Shown here: piece by piece, positions 18,643 to 26,945 of the stretch | How the letters are laid out: each line of letters opens with the position of its first letter | Position numbering within the stretch: the first letter of the stretch is position 1 | Assembly: GCF_019343105.1 (NCBI RefSeq) | Contig: NZ_CP073764.1 | Span: forward strand, 1-64,000 | Reading direction: 5' to 3' | Length of the DNA: 64,000 nucleotides | From: Methylovirgula sp. HY1 | GTDB taxonomy: Bacteria; Pseudomonadota; Alphaproteobacteria; Rhizobiales; Beijerinckiaceae | Notes under the pieces: generated by a model | What the model saw: the letters and a program-made list of their open reading frames with translations, nothing else | Told to the model about the DNA's origin: nothing | The model's database searches: none | Translations under genes and position numbers: made by a program

Positions 18643-19983
18643 TCAGGCCACCGCTTTGATTGCCTTGCCGACCTTGTCGACGATTTCGCCGATCTGATCT
18701 TCGCTGACGATCAAAGGCGGCGTCAGCACGATGGTTTCACCGGCGAGGCGGATCAAAAGATCATAGTCATGGAAGGCGCGGTCCATGGCTTCAAAGGCGC
18801 GCTTGCCGGGGGCGTCCGGGCGCGGCGCGAGATCGATCGCGGCGGTCAGGCCGACATTGCGGATGTCGAGCACATTCGGCAGACCTTTCAGCGAATGCAC
18901 GGCATCGGCCCAGATCGGTTCGAGCTTTTTTGCACGCTCGAACAACCCTTCTTCAGCATAGAGATCGAGCGTCGCAATTCCGGCGGCGCAAGCGAGCGGA
19001 TGTCCGGAATAAGTGTAGCCGTGAAAGAGCTCGACCGCATGGTCCGGGCCTTTCATGAAGGCATCATAGATGCCCTTGCGGATGGCGACGCCACCCATCG
19101 GCACGGTGCCGGAAGTGACGCCTTTTGCGAAGCAGATCATGTCGGGGACGACGCCATAGCGCTCGGCGGCAAAAGCATAGCCGAGCCGGCCGAAGCCGCA
19201 GATCACTTCGTCGAAGATGAGCAGAATGCCATATTTGTCGCAGATGGTTCTGAGTTTCTGCAGATAGCCTTTCGGCGCGGGCAAGACGCCGGTCGATCCG
19301 GCCATGGGCTCGACGATGACGGCGGCGATGGTCGAAGCATCATGCAGTGCGACGAGACGTTCGAGTTCGTCGGCGAGATGTGCGCCCCAATCCGGTTCGC
19401 CTTTGGTGAAGGCCTGTTCGGCGCGATTATAGGTCGCCGGCAGATGATCGACGCCGGCAACGAGCGCGCCGAAGATCTTGCGATTGGCGACCATGCCGCC
19501 GACGGCGGTGCCGCCGAAACAGGCGCCGTGATAGCCGCGCTCGCGGCCGATGAGGCGTTGGCGCGCACCTTCGCCGCGCATATTATGATAACCGAGCGCG
19601 ATCTTCAGCGCGGTATCGACTGCTTCCGAGCCGGAGTTGACGAAGAATATATGATCGAGATCGCCGGGCGTCATGGCGGCGATGCGCGCCGCGAGCGCGA
19701 AGGCTTTCGGATGGCTGAATTGGAACGGCGGGGCGAAATCGAGTTCCGCTGCCTGGGCTTGAATGGCGGCGACGATCGGCGCGCGGCTATGGCCGGCATT
19801 GGCGCACCAAAGCCCCGCGGTGCCGTCGAGAATGGCGCGGCCCTCCGGCGTGAAATAATGCATGTCCTTAGCGCGGGCGACCATGCGCGGGTTTTGTTTG
19901 AAAGCCCGATTGGCGGTGAAAGGCATCCAATAGGCATCGAGATCGTTTGGCTGGATGGCGAGCGCGGTGGCGGAAGCGGACAT
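18643..19983 (-). CDS. Class III omega-aminotransferase (beta-alanine:pyruvate type)
   Basis: A 446-residue PLP enzyme. Family features include YWMPFTANRAFKQNPRM at the N-terminus, FVNSGSEAVDTALKIAL near residue 115, the LLIFDEVICGFGRLG block around residue 255 with the Asp that contacts the PLP ring, and the Schiff-base Lys in CFAKGVTSG near residue 285. The N-terminal pattern is closest to beta-alanine--pyruvate and related omega-amino acid transaminases. The exact donor cannot be read from sequence alone. Confidence 0.9.
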   Translation of the reverse strand: MSASATALAIQPNDLDAYWMPFTANRAFKQNPRMVARAKDMHYFTPEGRAILDGTAGLWCANAGHSRAPIVAAIQAQAAELDFAPPFQFSHPKAFALAARIAAMTPGDLDHIFFVNSGSEAVDTALKIALGYHNMRGEGARQRLIGRERGYHGACFGGTAVGGMVANRKIFGALVAGVDHLPATYNRAEQAFTKGEPDWGAHLADELERLVALHDASTIAAVIVEPMAGSTGVLPAPKGYLQKLRTICDKYGILLIFDEVICGFGRLGYAFAAERYGVVPDMICFAKGVTSGTVPMGGVAIRKGIYDAFMKGPDHAVELFHGYTYSGHPLACAAGIATLDLYAEEGLFERAKKLEPIWADAVHSLKGLPNVLDIRNVGLTAAIDLAPRPDAPGKRAFEAMDRAFHDYDLLIRLAGETIVLTPPLIVSEDQIGEIVDKVGKAIKAVA

Positions 19984-20126
19984 GGGAAGCTCCGAAAGAC
20001 GGGTCGAATTTTTGAAAGCTTAACACGTGCCATTCACACGGATATTACATCCTTTGGCGTGAGCCCGGATGCCGCTTTGTCCGGCTTCTGTCACAATGAT
20101 AGACGACACTGGTTTGTCGCGCTCAA

Positions 20127-20597
20127 ATGAAAGTCTTGTCCTTGTTCAGGGATTTTGTGCTGGCGAGCCTGCACCATCTGGCCGCTTTTGCTTTGGTCGC
20201 GATATTGGCGATCGAACTCGTTTTGGTGCGGCCAGATCTCGGTGCCGCGACGATCAAACGCTTGGGCGGGATCGATCTCGCCTTTGGCGTTGCCGCGGTG
20301 GCGATGCTGATCGCGGGTTTTGCAAGAGTCTTCTATGGTCTTAAAGGCCCCGCCTATTACCTTGGCAATTGGGTCTTCTGGTTGAAGATCGGGATTTTCG
20401 CGCTGATCGGCTTTCTCTCGATACAGCCGAGTTTGCGCATTCTCGCCTGGGGCCGGTTGGTGAAACTCGATCCTCAGGCTTTGCCGACGCAGGAAGACAT
20501 TCTGCGGGTCAAGCGTCTGATTCATATCGAAACTGCGCTCGTTTTGCTGCTGCCCATTCTCGGCGCGGCCATGGCGCGCGGATATGGCTCGCCCTGA
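20127..20597 (+). CDS. DUF2214 family integral membrane protein
   Basis: A 156-residue protein with four hydrophobic segments (residues about 8-30, 45-65, 80-98 and 130-150). HHLAAFALVAILAIELVLV and RVFYGLKGPAYYLGNWVFW carry the conserved His and aromatic residues of the family. The function is unknown. It is divergent from the aminotransferase gene and followed by the HAD gene. Confidence 0.85.
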   Translation: MKVLSLFRDFVLASLHHLAAFALVAILAIELVLVRPDLGAATIKRLGGIDLAFGVAAVAMLIAGFARVFYGLKGPAYYLGNWVFWLKIGIFALIGFLSIQPSLRILAWGRLVKLDPQALPTQEDILRVKRLIHIETALVLLLPILGAAMARGYGSP

Positions 20598-20689
20598 ATA
20601 GGGACTTCCTTCATCAGCAAGAGTTACTTGCCGCATGAACCCTTGCGGCCCTCCCATTCCATCGCCTGTCCAAGTTCGGAAGCACGCCG

Positions 20690-21607
20690 ATGCACGCACC
20701 GCACAGCGAATCTATCTCCCATGGAACGCGGCTCCTCGGCGGGCTTCGCGACATTGCCCAGCACTATGATGTGATCTTGTGCGATGTGTGGGGCGTAATC
20801 CACAATGGCGCGGCGTATTTTCCGAAGGCCGTCGATGCTTTGAGCCGGTTTCGGGACAAGGGTGGAACGGTGGTGCTGATCACCAATGCGCCGCGGCCGC
20901 GCGGGCATGTGGTCGATTTTCTCGATTCGCTCGGCGTGCCGCATACGGCCTATGATGGCTTGGTGTCGTCCGGCGATATCACCGTGTCTATGATTATTGC
21001 GCGCGGCGACCAGCCTTTGCTTCATATAGGTCCGCTGCAGGATCGTTCGCTTTTTGCTGCGGCCGAAGATTTGTCCGGCAGGGCCGTGCGCTTTGCCAGG
21101 CTCGAAGAGGCGAGTTTCGTCGTCTGTACCGGCTTTTTCGATGTCGAGCGGGAAACACCGGACGATTATGCCACGCAGCTCGATCTGATGCGCCGCCGCG
21201 ATCTCGATTTCATTTGTGCCAACCCGGATATTGTCGTCGAAGTCGGCGATAGATTGGTTTATTGCGCCGGCGCTCTGGCCGAGGCCTATGCGGCAAGGGG
21301 CGGCCGGGTGATCCAGGCCGGCAAGCCTCATCCACCGATCTATGCGCGGGCGCTGGCCGAGGCTGCCGCGCTTTCGGGCAAGGAAACCGATCTTTCGCGG
21401 GTGCTCGCCGTCGGCGATGCGATGCATACCGATATTAGGGGCGCGCAGGCCCAATCGCTCGATTCGCTATTTGTGACCTTGGGCATCCATCGTGCCGATC
21501 TGCACGGCAAGCCTCAGACGACGGAATTTGATGCCGCCGTCTTTCGCCAATTTTTCGAGAATTTGGGCTTTGCGCCTTCGATGGCAAGTCCCGAACTCGT
21601 TTGGTAA
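20690..21607 (+). CDS. HAD-superfamily hydrolase, TIGR01459 (class IIA) type
   Basis: A 305-residue HAD phosphatase with motif I as VILCDVWGVIHNG near residue 30, motif II in GGTVVLITNAPRP, motif III Lys in VIQAGKPHPPIY, and motif IV in VLAVGDAMHTDIRGA. The class IIA cap lies between motifs II and III. The family is common in Alphaproteobacteria and related to NagD, and its substrate is not established. Confidence 0.9.
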   Translation: MHAPHSESISHGTRLLGGLRDIAQHYDVILCDVWGVIHNGAAYFPKAVDALSRFRDKGGTVVLITNAPRPRGHVVDFLDSLGVPHTAYDGLVSSGDITVSMIIARGDQPLLHIGPLQDRSLFAAAEDLSGRAVRFARLEEASFVVCTGFFDVERETPDDYATQLDLMRRRDLDFICANPDIVVEVGDRLVYCAGALAEAYAARGGRVIQAGKPHPPIYARALAEAAALSGKETDLSRVLAVGDAMHTDIRGAQAQSLDSLFVTLGIHRADLHGKPQTTEFDAAVFRQFFENLGFAPSMASPELVW

Positions 21608-21627
21608 TGATCTGCGGCTGACCTGCG

Positions 21628-22020
21628 TCAAGCCGCCACCGGCGCAAAAACCGCGTCGATTTTCGCTTTCAGAGTCGCCGCGTTAAACGGCTTCACGATG
21701 TAATGGCTGACGCCGGCCTTGCGGGCCGCGATGACATTGTCGGTCTTCGATTCGGCCGTCACCATGATGAACGGGATGTCGGAACGATCCTTATCTTCCC
21801 GCACTTTCTGCAAAAGCTGGTAGCCGGTCATCGGCTCCATGTTCCAATCGGAAATGATCAGGCCGTAACGTTTTTCTTGGATCTTCGCCAAGGCATCCTG
21901 GCCGTTCGAGGCATCATCAATGTTCTCAAAGCCGATCTGCTTCAAGAGATTACGGAGAATCCGCACCATTGTCTGATAGTCGTCAACGACGAGAATGGGC
22001 AGAGTAGAATCGACAATCAT
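21628..22020 (-). CDS. CheY-like single-domain response regulator
   Basis: A 130-residue receiver domain with no output domain. The acidic pair is in LVVDDYQTM, the phospho-acceptor Asp in LIISDWNMEPM, the switch Thr in IMVTAES and the conserved Lys in YIVKPF. Such proteins act by protein-protein contact, for example at a flagellar switch or in a phosphorelay. No chemotaxis or kinase genes are near, so the partner is unknown. The length is typical for CheY. Confidence 0.92.
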   Translation of the reverse strand: MIVDSTLPILVVDDYQTMVRILRNLLKQIGFENIDDASNGQDALAKIQEKRYGLIISDWNMEPMTGYQLLQKVREDKDRSDIPFIMVTAESKTDNVIAARKAGVSHYIVKPFNAATLKAKIDAVFAPVAA

Positions 22021-22510
22021 TTAAATCTCCAGCCATGCCTTGGTAGGGCAGGTGAGCGACAGCGGCGAGAAACGTCCGCGCCTTGATCCGCCGCAATGGC
22101 CTCTCGTCGGCGCCGACATTTGATCGAAGTTCACTTGCTATTCGGTTAAGACAACGCCAGCGATACAATTGACGTTTGTTTACGATTGAATGGACACGGC
22201 CGCGGCCGATTTCGATGGGCGCATGTCAAGCTGTTGGAGAAACAAGGCGAATAGCCGCGCGGGGATTTCAATCATGCTGGATCTCGAACGCGATGAATTT
22301 TTGCGAGAATTGCATTTTAGTCGTAACCAAAGAGGGTACTTGCGCAGGCTGGTGTCGCCAATCGTCGGCATGATTTGGCATGCCAACCAACCGCTCGAAA
22401 TCGCGCTCTTTCAGACTATTCAAAATATCAATAGCCAAAGCGCGAAACTGGTGCATTTTTGAGACGTAGACTGGCAGTCTATTTTTGCGGGAAATGGTTC
22501 CGGCGCCGGC
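22021..22510. other. Gene-free gap between cheY-like gene and ribF
   Basis: This divergent 490-bp interval has no frame I can support. A plus-strand frame from an ATG at 22274 ending at 22462 encodes about 62 residues with no family match and no clear ribosome site. The AT-rich stretch at 22140-22190 could hold the promoter of the CheY-like gene. Confidence 0.45.
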
Positions 22511-23551
22511 TTGACGCGGCGCAGCAAGCACGGCAGTTTCGCGGCCGTTTCGGCGTTTCGGCCGCGCCTTTTCTCGCCGTCGTCCACCTTGGTCATAGCC
22601 TTGCCGTCACGTCGCTTCATCCTTGCCATCGATCCTGAAGGCCCGCCAGAGGGCCTCGCAGGCGCTGTGGTTGCTATCGGTAATTTCGATGGTGTCCATC
22701 GCGGTCATGTCGCGGTGATCAAACGGGCGGAGGCTTTAGCGTCACGGCTGGGCAAGCCTTGCGCGGTGCTCACGTTCGAACCGCATCCGAGCGATTTCTT
22801 TCTCGGCGCCAATACGATTTTCCGCCTGACCTCTTGCGACACGAAGGCGGTGGCGCTGGAACGGCTTGGCATCGACGGCATGATCGTGCTGCGCTTCGAT
22901 GCCGCGCTCGCGGCTTTGCCGGCGGAGGCTTTTGTTCGCGACGTGCTCGTCGGACGTCTTCAGGTGGCCGCGGTCGTCGCCGGCTATGATTTTCATTTCG
23001 GCAAGGCACGCTCTGGCACACCGGCTTTTCTGGTCGAGGCTGGACAGCGATATGGCTTCGATGTCGAGATCGTCGAGCGCATTGCCGCCGATGCGAATGG
23101 TTCGATCGAAGCTGCTTCTTCGACCGCGATGCGGGCTGCGCTCGAGATCGGCGATGTCGCCCGCGCCGAGCATCTGCTCGGCCATCCCTATTTTGTGATC
23201 GGCGAGGTGCTGCATGGGGAAAAGCGCGGCGCGAGCCTCGGCTTTCCGACCGCCAATCTGCGTCTCGACGCGAGCAATCGACTGCGCCACGGCGTCTATG
23301 CGGTGGAAGTCCGGCTTGGTGACGCCATTTACGGCGGCGTCGCCAATTATGGGCGGCGGCCGACCTTCGACAATGGCGCGCCGCTGCTGGAAGTCTTCCT
23401 TTTCGATTTCTCCGGCGATCTTTATGGCGCGACGCTCGAAGTCGCGTTTCGCGGCTTCATCCGCGCGGAAGAAAAATTTGCCTCGCTCGATGCATTGAAG
23501 GCGCAGATCAAACAGGATGAAGCCACGGCCCGGACGATGTTGGGCAAGTGA
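22511..23551 (+). CDS. ribF: Bifunctional riboflavin kinase / FMN adenylyltransferase
   Basis: The N-terminal FAD synthetase domain carries AIGNFDGVHRGH, and the C-terminal riboflavin kinase domain carries LGFPTANLRL and GVANYGRRPTF. Together they convert riboflavin to FMN and then FAD. The frame opens at a TTG (22511), but the conserved protein begins near RRFILAIDPEG, so the true start is probably a TTG or GTG around 22590-22620. The full protein would then be about 310 residues, normal for RibF. Confidence 0.9.
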   Translation: MTRRSKHGSFAAVSAFRPRLFSPSSTLVIALPSRRFILAIDPEGPPEGLAGAVVAIGNFDGVHRGHVAVIKRAEALASRLGKPCAVLTFEPHPSDFFLGANTIFRLTSCDTKAVALERLGIDGMIVLRFDAALAALPAEAFVRDVLVGRLQVAAVVAGYDFHFGKARSGTPAFLVEAGQRYGFDVEIVERIAADANGSIEAASSTAMRAALEIGDVARAEHLLGHPYFVIGEVLHGEKRGASLGFPTANLRLDASNRLRHGVYAVEVRLGDAIYGGVANYGRRPTFDNGAPLLEVFLFDFSGDLYGATLEVAFRGFIRAEEKFASLDALKAQIKQDEATARTMLGK

Positions 23552-23712
23552 CGTTGGTATGAGAGACGGCCTCAAAAGGCATTTTTGACCGAGGGCGGAT
23601 TGTGATTCAAGCTCTGGATGTGGACAGAGCGGACGCGTGGCCGGATGGCTGCCTCGGATTTATGACCGCGCTTTACTAAAAGCACGTTGCCGCAAAAATC
23701 GCAGTATTCGCT

Positions 23713-23792
23713 CGTCATTGCGAGCGAAGCGAAGCAATCTAATCTTGGTTCGTGGTTCTGGATTGCTTCGTCGCGTTGCTCCTCGCAATGAC
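23713..23792. repeat. REP-like palindrome upstream of the GIY-YIG gene
   Basis: An imperfect inverted repeat: CGTCATTGCGAGCGAAGCGA on the left and its relative ending TCCTCGCAATGACG on the right, with GAAGCAATC/GATTGCTTCG inside. The same element recurs at 24136-24216 on the other side of the nuclease gene. Confidence 0.85.
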
Positions 23793-23832
23793 GCTCTGCG
23801 GACGGCCGTGGAGTTGCGGCGAAGGGGGAGGG

Positions 23833-24123
23833 ATGAAACAGCCCTGCGTATATATTATGGCGAGCAAACGGAATGGCACGCTCTATACCGGAGTGACATC
23901 CAACCTTGCTCAACGGGCTTACCAGCATCGCGCCGGATTAGTCGCAGGCTTCACGACCCGCTACGGCTGCAAGATGCTCGTCTGGTATGAGCAATATGAA
24001 CGCATGGACGAAGCAATCACGCGCGAAAAGCAGATTAAGGCCGGCTCGCGCGGAAAAAAGCTCGCCTTGATCGAGGCTATGAACCCGAATTGGCGTGATC
24101 TTTATGAAGATCTGAACCGATAA
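23833..24123 (+). CDS. GIY-YIG nuclease family protein (UPF0213-like)
   Basis: A 96-residue single-domain GIY-YIG protein. The core reads CVYIMASKRNGTLYTGVTSN with the catalytic Arg in LAQRAYQHR, and the end KQIKAGSRGKKLALIEAMNP is typical of the YhbQ/UPF0213 group. The biological substrate is not established; structure-specific DNA cleavage is the inferred activity. GAAGGGGGAGGG lies just before the ATG at 23833. The gene is bracketed by two copies of the same palindromic repeat, suggesting that nuclease and repeats form one unit. Confidence 0.9.
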   Translation: MKQPCVYIMASKRNGTLYTGVTSNLAQRAYQHRAGLVAGFTTRYGCKMLVWYEQYERMDEAITREKQIKAGSRGKKLALIEAMNPNWRDLYEDLNR

Positions 24124-24135
24124 TACAGCGCGGCT

Positions 24136-24216
24136 CGTCATTGCGAGGCGCGGAGCGACGAAGCAATCCAGTGCTTTTTTTCGCTCCTGGGTTGCTTCGC
24201 TTCGCTCGCAATGACG
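24136..24216. repeat. REP-like palindrome downstream of the GIY-YIG gene
   Basis: The second copy of the CGTCATTGCGAG...CTCGCAATGACG palindrome begins 13 bp after the nuclease stop codon. Its arms differ slightly from the upstream copy (GCGCGGAGCGACGAAGCAAT on the left arm), so it is not a simple exact duplication. Confidence 0.85.
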
Positions 24217-24223
24217 GTCTTGT

Positions 24224-25078
24224 TCAATTCGCTTCGAGCGGGATCGGTTCGAGAATGATTTTGCCGAGCCCGCGTTGACGCAGGGCTTTTTCGAGCGCGG
24301 GTCCGGGCAGATTGGCGCCGGTGAAAAGCGCGATATGCGCGCCGGTCGGCGCCAAGCCGCCGCCAATTTTCTCGGGGGCGAGCGGCAGGCCGAGATCTTC
24401 GCCGAGCACATGATCGACGCGCCGTGCGATGGCTTGCGCCGGATCGATCCATTCGACCGGCCACGGCGCCAGCCGTTCAAAAGCCGCGAGCAGCAGCGGA
24501 TAATGAGTGCAGGCGAGCACGATGCAATCGGTACGCGCCGCGCCATTGGTGACGAAACAAGGCGCGATCTCGGAGGCGATCGCCGCGTCCGCGACGGTTT
24601 CGCCTTTCATGAAAGCTTCGGCGAGGCCGGCGAGATGGTCGGAGCCGACGAGCGTGACGTCGCAATGCGCCGCATAGGTGCGCACGAGATCGCGCGTGTA
24701 ATCGCGCGTCACCGTGCCTGGCGTCGCCAGGACAGAAATCATTTGCGAACGCGATAGCGCCGCTGCCGGCTTCACGGCTGGCACAGTGCCGACAAAGGGA
24801 AGCTGCGGATAGCGGGCGCGCAGATGTGGCAGAACGAGAGTCGATGCCGTGTTGCAGGCGATCACCACGAGATCGGGCACAAAGCGCGCGATGAGCCGTT
24901 GCATCACGAGATTGACGCGGCAGACCAGGGCTTCTTCGCTCAAAAGCCCATAGGGAAAGCCGGCATCATCGGCGGCATAAAGAAAAAGCCCATCCGGACG
25001 CAGAAGCATCGCTTCGGCAAGGACGGTCAGACCGCCGAGACCAGAATCGAAAATCAGAATTTTGGGCGGCTGCGGCAT
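24224..25078 (-). CDS. murI: Glutamate racemase
   Basis: A 284-residue enzyme that makes D-glutamate for peptidoglycan. Both catalytic cysteines are visible, in VVIACNTAST and VLACTHYPLL, and the N-terminal FDSGLGGLTVL is the family signature. The start at 25078 removes a 26-residue extension without similarity. The stop lies 8 bp beyond the downstream REP-like palindrome of the GIY-YIG unit, which may act as its transcription end. Confidence 0.93.
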   Translation of the reverse strand: MPQPPKILIFDSGLGGLTVLAEAMLLRPDGLFLYAADDAGFPYGLLSEEALVCRVNLVMQRLIARFVPDLVVIACNTASTLVLPHLRARYPQLPFVGTVPAVKPAAALSRSQMISVLATPGTVTRDYTRDLVRTYAAHCDVTLVGSDHLAGLAEAFMKGETVADAAIASEIAPCFVTNGAARTDCIVLACTHYPLLLAAFERLAPWPVEWIDPAQAIARRVDHVLGEDLGLPLAPEKIGGGLAPTGAHIALFTGANLPGPALEKALRQRGLGKIILEPIPLEAN

Positions 25079-25189
25079 GGGAACCAAGTGGGAAATGGGA
25101 ACCAAGCAAGAAGAGGAGGCGCGTTGCGTGCGGACTGTTCGAGGAACATGGGGCAAGCGTCAAGTCGGCACCTTACCATGGCTGTCTGC

Positions 25190-26023
25190 TCATTCGAGAG
25201 GGTCGCTGTCGCTCTGGTCCGCCGCCATGGTCTTTTTCGCGTCTGCGCGCGGACCTTCGACGAGGCGCACGATCATGCCCCACCAGGTGCGGACATCTTG
25301 CTCGGTGAGCTGCATGCGGTGAAACATATTGCGCAAATTGCGCTGCATCACCGGCTTCTTCGTCACCGGCCGAAAGAATCCCGCGCGCTCCAACTCGGCT
25401 TCGAGAAAATTGAAGAAGGAGAGCGCCATTTCGCGCGATGCCGCCGGCGAGCGCTCGACCGGCGCGAAGGGCTTCACATCGCCGCTCGTGGCGCGCATCC
25501 ATTCATAGCCGGTGAGCAGCACGGCCTGGGCGAGATTGAGCGACGCATAGGCGGGATTGACCGGAAAGGTGATGATCGCATCGGCGAGCGCGATATCGTC
25601 ATTGTCGAGGCCGGTGCGTTCCGGGCCGAAGAGGATGCCGTGCCGTTCGCCAGCGGCGATGCGCGCCGCTGCCGGCGGCATGGCTTCGGAAGGCGTGAGG
25701 ATCGGCTTGAACTGGCCGCGCTCGCGCGCGGTGGTGGCGAAGAGATAGTTGAGATCGGCGACCGCCGCTTCGACGCTGTCGTAGAGTTTCGCCTTTTCGA
25801 GAAGATGCACGGCGCCAGCCGCCGCCGCATAGGCGCCCTTCTTCAACGCGCCGGTGCGCGGCCAGCCTTCGCGCGGGCTCACCAGCCGTAAATCGGAGAG
25901 GCCGAAATTCGCCATGGCCCTGGCGCACATGCCGATGTTCACGGCGAGCTGCGGCCGCACCAATATGATGGCGGGGCCGCCTTCGAGGCTCTCTTTGCTG
26001 TGATTCGTGCCGGCGCCGGTCAT
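25190..26023 (-). CDS. trmJ: TrmJ-type tRNA (cytidine/uridine-2'-O-)methyltransferase, SPOUT family
   Basis: A 277-residue SPOUT methyltransferase. ILVRPQLAVNIGMCARAMAN, LFGPERTGLDNDDIALADA and NPAYASLNLAQAVLLTGYEW are the TrmJ/LasT motifs around the trefoil-knot SAM site. The likely target is position 32 of several tRNAs. The C-terminal part is predicted helical. Its start codon overlaps the end of the upstream relE-like gene by 4 bp, so it is translationally coupled to a toxin-antitoxin pair. Confidence 0.88.
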   Translation of the reverse strand: MTGAGTNHSKESLEGGPAIILVRPQLAVNIGMCARAMANFGLSDLRLVSPREGWPRTGALKKGAYAAAAGAVHLLEKAKLYDSVEAAVADLNYLFATTARERGQFKPILTPSEAMPPAAARIAAGERHGILFGPERTGLDNDDIALADAIITFPVNPAYASLNLAQAVLLTGYEWMRATSGDVKPFAPVERSPAASREMALSFFNFLEAELERAGFFRPVTKKPVMQRNLRNMFHRMQLTEQDVRTWWGMIVRLVEGPRADAKKTMAADQSDSDPLE

Positions 26024-26289
26024 TTGCGGTAGATTTCGCTACGATGGCCGATGGCGATGATGAGAACCATGAGTCTTTGGTCTTCGATGCGGGCGATGAT
26101 CCGATAGTCGCCGACACGATAGCGCCAGAAGCCCGGCTTGTCGCCGCTCAACGCTTTGCCGAGGCGGCGCGGATCATCCGCGGGCGCGATGCGCTCTTGA
26201 AGAAACCGCAGGACGTGGACGCGGCCGGCGCTCCCGAGCTTGCGTAAATCATCCAAGGCTGCCGCATCGAATTCGATCTGCCACGTCAA
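26020..26289 (-). CDS. RelE/ParE-family toxin
   Basis: An 89-residue RelE-fold protein: WQIEFDAAALDDLRKL, then PADDPRRLGKALSG, FWRYRVGDYRIIARI and VLIIAIGHRSEIYRK. The YRVGDYRI block and the terminal HR...YR are typical of ribosome-dependent mRNA interferases. It overlaps the antitoxin by 4 bp (ATGA type) and trmJ by 4 bp, so three genes form one tight transcription unit. Confidence 0.9.
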   Translation of the reverse strand: MTWQIEFDAAALDDLRKLGSAGRVHVLRFLQERIAPADDPRRLGKALSGDKPGFWRYRVGDYRIIARIEDQRLMVLIIAIGHRSEIYRK

Positions 26290-26504
26290 GCGTTAAGCTC
26301 GGCCGCGAACTCGTCGAGAATCTGCTCAAGCGGGATGCGCTCATCGTTTTCGGCAAGCCGGGCCTTGGCAAGTTCGAGATCATTCAGATCTTCGATCATT
26401 TCGATGATCGCCTTGCGCGCATAATAGCTCTTCGTGCGGCCGGTCTTGCGCGCCAGTTCGTCGAGGCGCTTCTCGATGTCGGGGGGTAAACGTAGGGCGA
26501 GCAT
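26286..26504 (-). CDS. RelB/RHH-type antitoxin
   Basis: A 72-residue ribbon-helix-helix protein. LALRLPPDIEKRLDELARKT and RTKSYYARKAIIEMI form the RHH DNA-binding region; the acidic C-terminus (LAENDERIPLEQILDEFA) would wrap the toxin. The start at 26504 is where the RHH begins. As in other RelBE modules the complex probably represses its own promoter, which should lie just above 26504. Confidence 0.88.
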   Translation of the reverse strand: MLALRLPPDIEKRLDELARKTGRTKSYYARKAIIEMIEDLNDLELAKARLAENDERIPLEQILDEFAAELNA

Positions 26505-26570
26505 AGGCGACTCCGGATGCAATACATGTATAGCAATCCGGCGGCGAAGCAAGCCGAATGCGAGAGCGTC

Positions 26571-26749
26571 ATGCGCGGACTTGATCCGCGCATCCCGGCG
26601 CCAAACGATTCCGAGCGCTTTCATCTCGATCCGATGCTTCCATCCGGTCGGAAAACGCTGGCGACAGACCCAAATTATTCCATGCCGCAAGCGCGGCGCG
26701 CGGCCTTCGCGATCGGGCGTTCCTGGATGCGCGGATCAAGTCCGCGCAT
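26571..26749. repeat. Pair of REP hairpins in inverted order (BIME-like)
   Basis: Two copies of a hairpin with 9-bp arms ATGCGCGGA/TCCGCGCAT around CTTGA lie at 26571-26593 and, inverted, at 26727-26749. The same pair, with similar spacing, lies at 38269-38428. The rest of the 441-bp gap between relB and icd contains no gene; the icd promoter must lie between 26750 and 26945. Confidence 0.85.
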
Positions 26750-26945
26750 GACGGCCGTGCCACGAGCGCATCGATCTTTTGCGCAACGCTGGCCTCGACA
26801 AGCGCCGTGCGGCCAAATAGTTCAGCATACGCAGACTTCCCTTGGCGCGGCGCGCGCGCCTCTGCCGAAGGGGGGCGCTTTGCCATGCCGAAACCGGGTG
26901 CTATAGGGGCCGCCGGACCAACTTACCCGCTCAAAGGTCGCTGCC

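Noticed and set aside
22190-22531. Overlapping short frames on both strands upstream of ribF
   Set aside because: Neither the 90-aa plus-strand frame nor the 87-aa minus-strand frame has a family match or a good start; the interval is better explained as promoter DNA.
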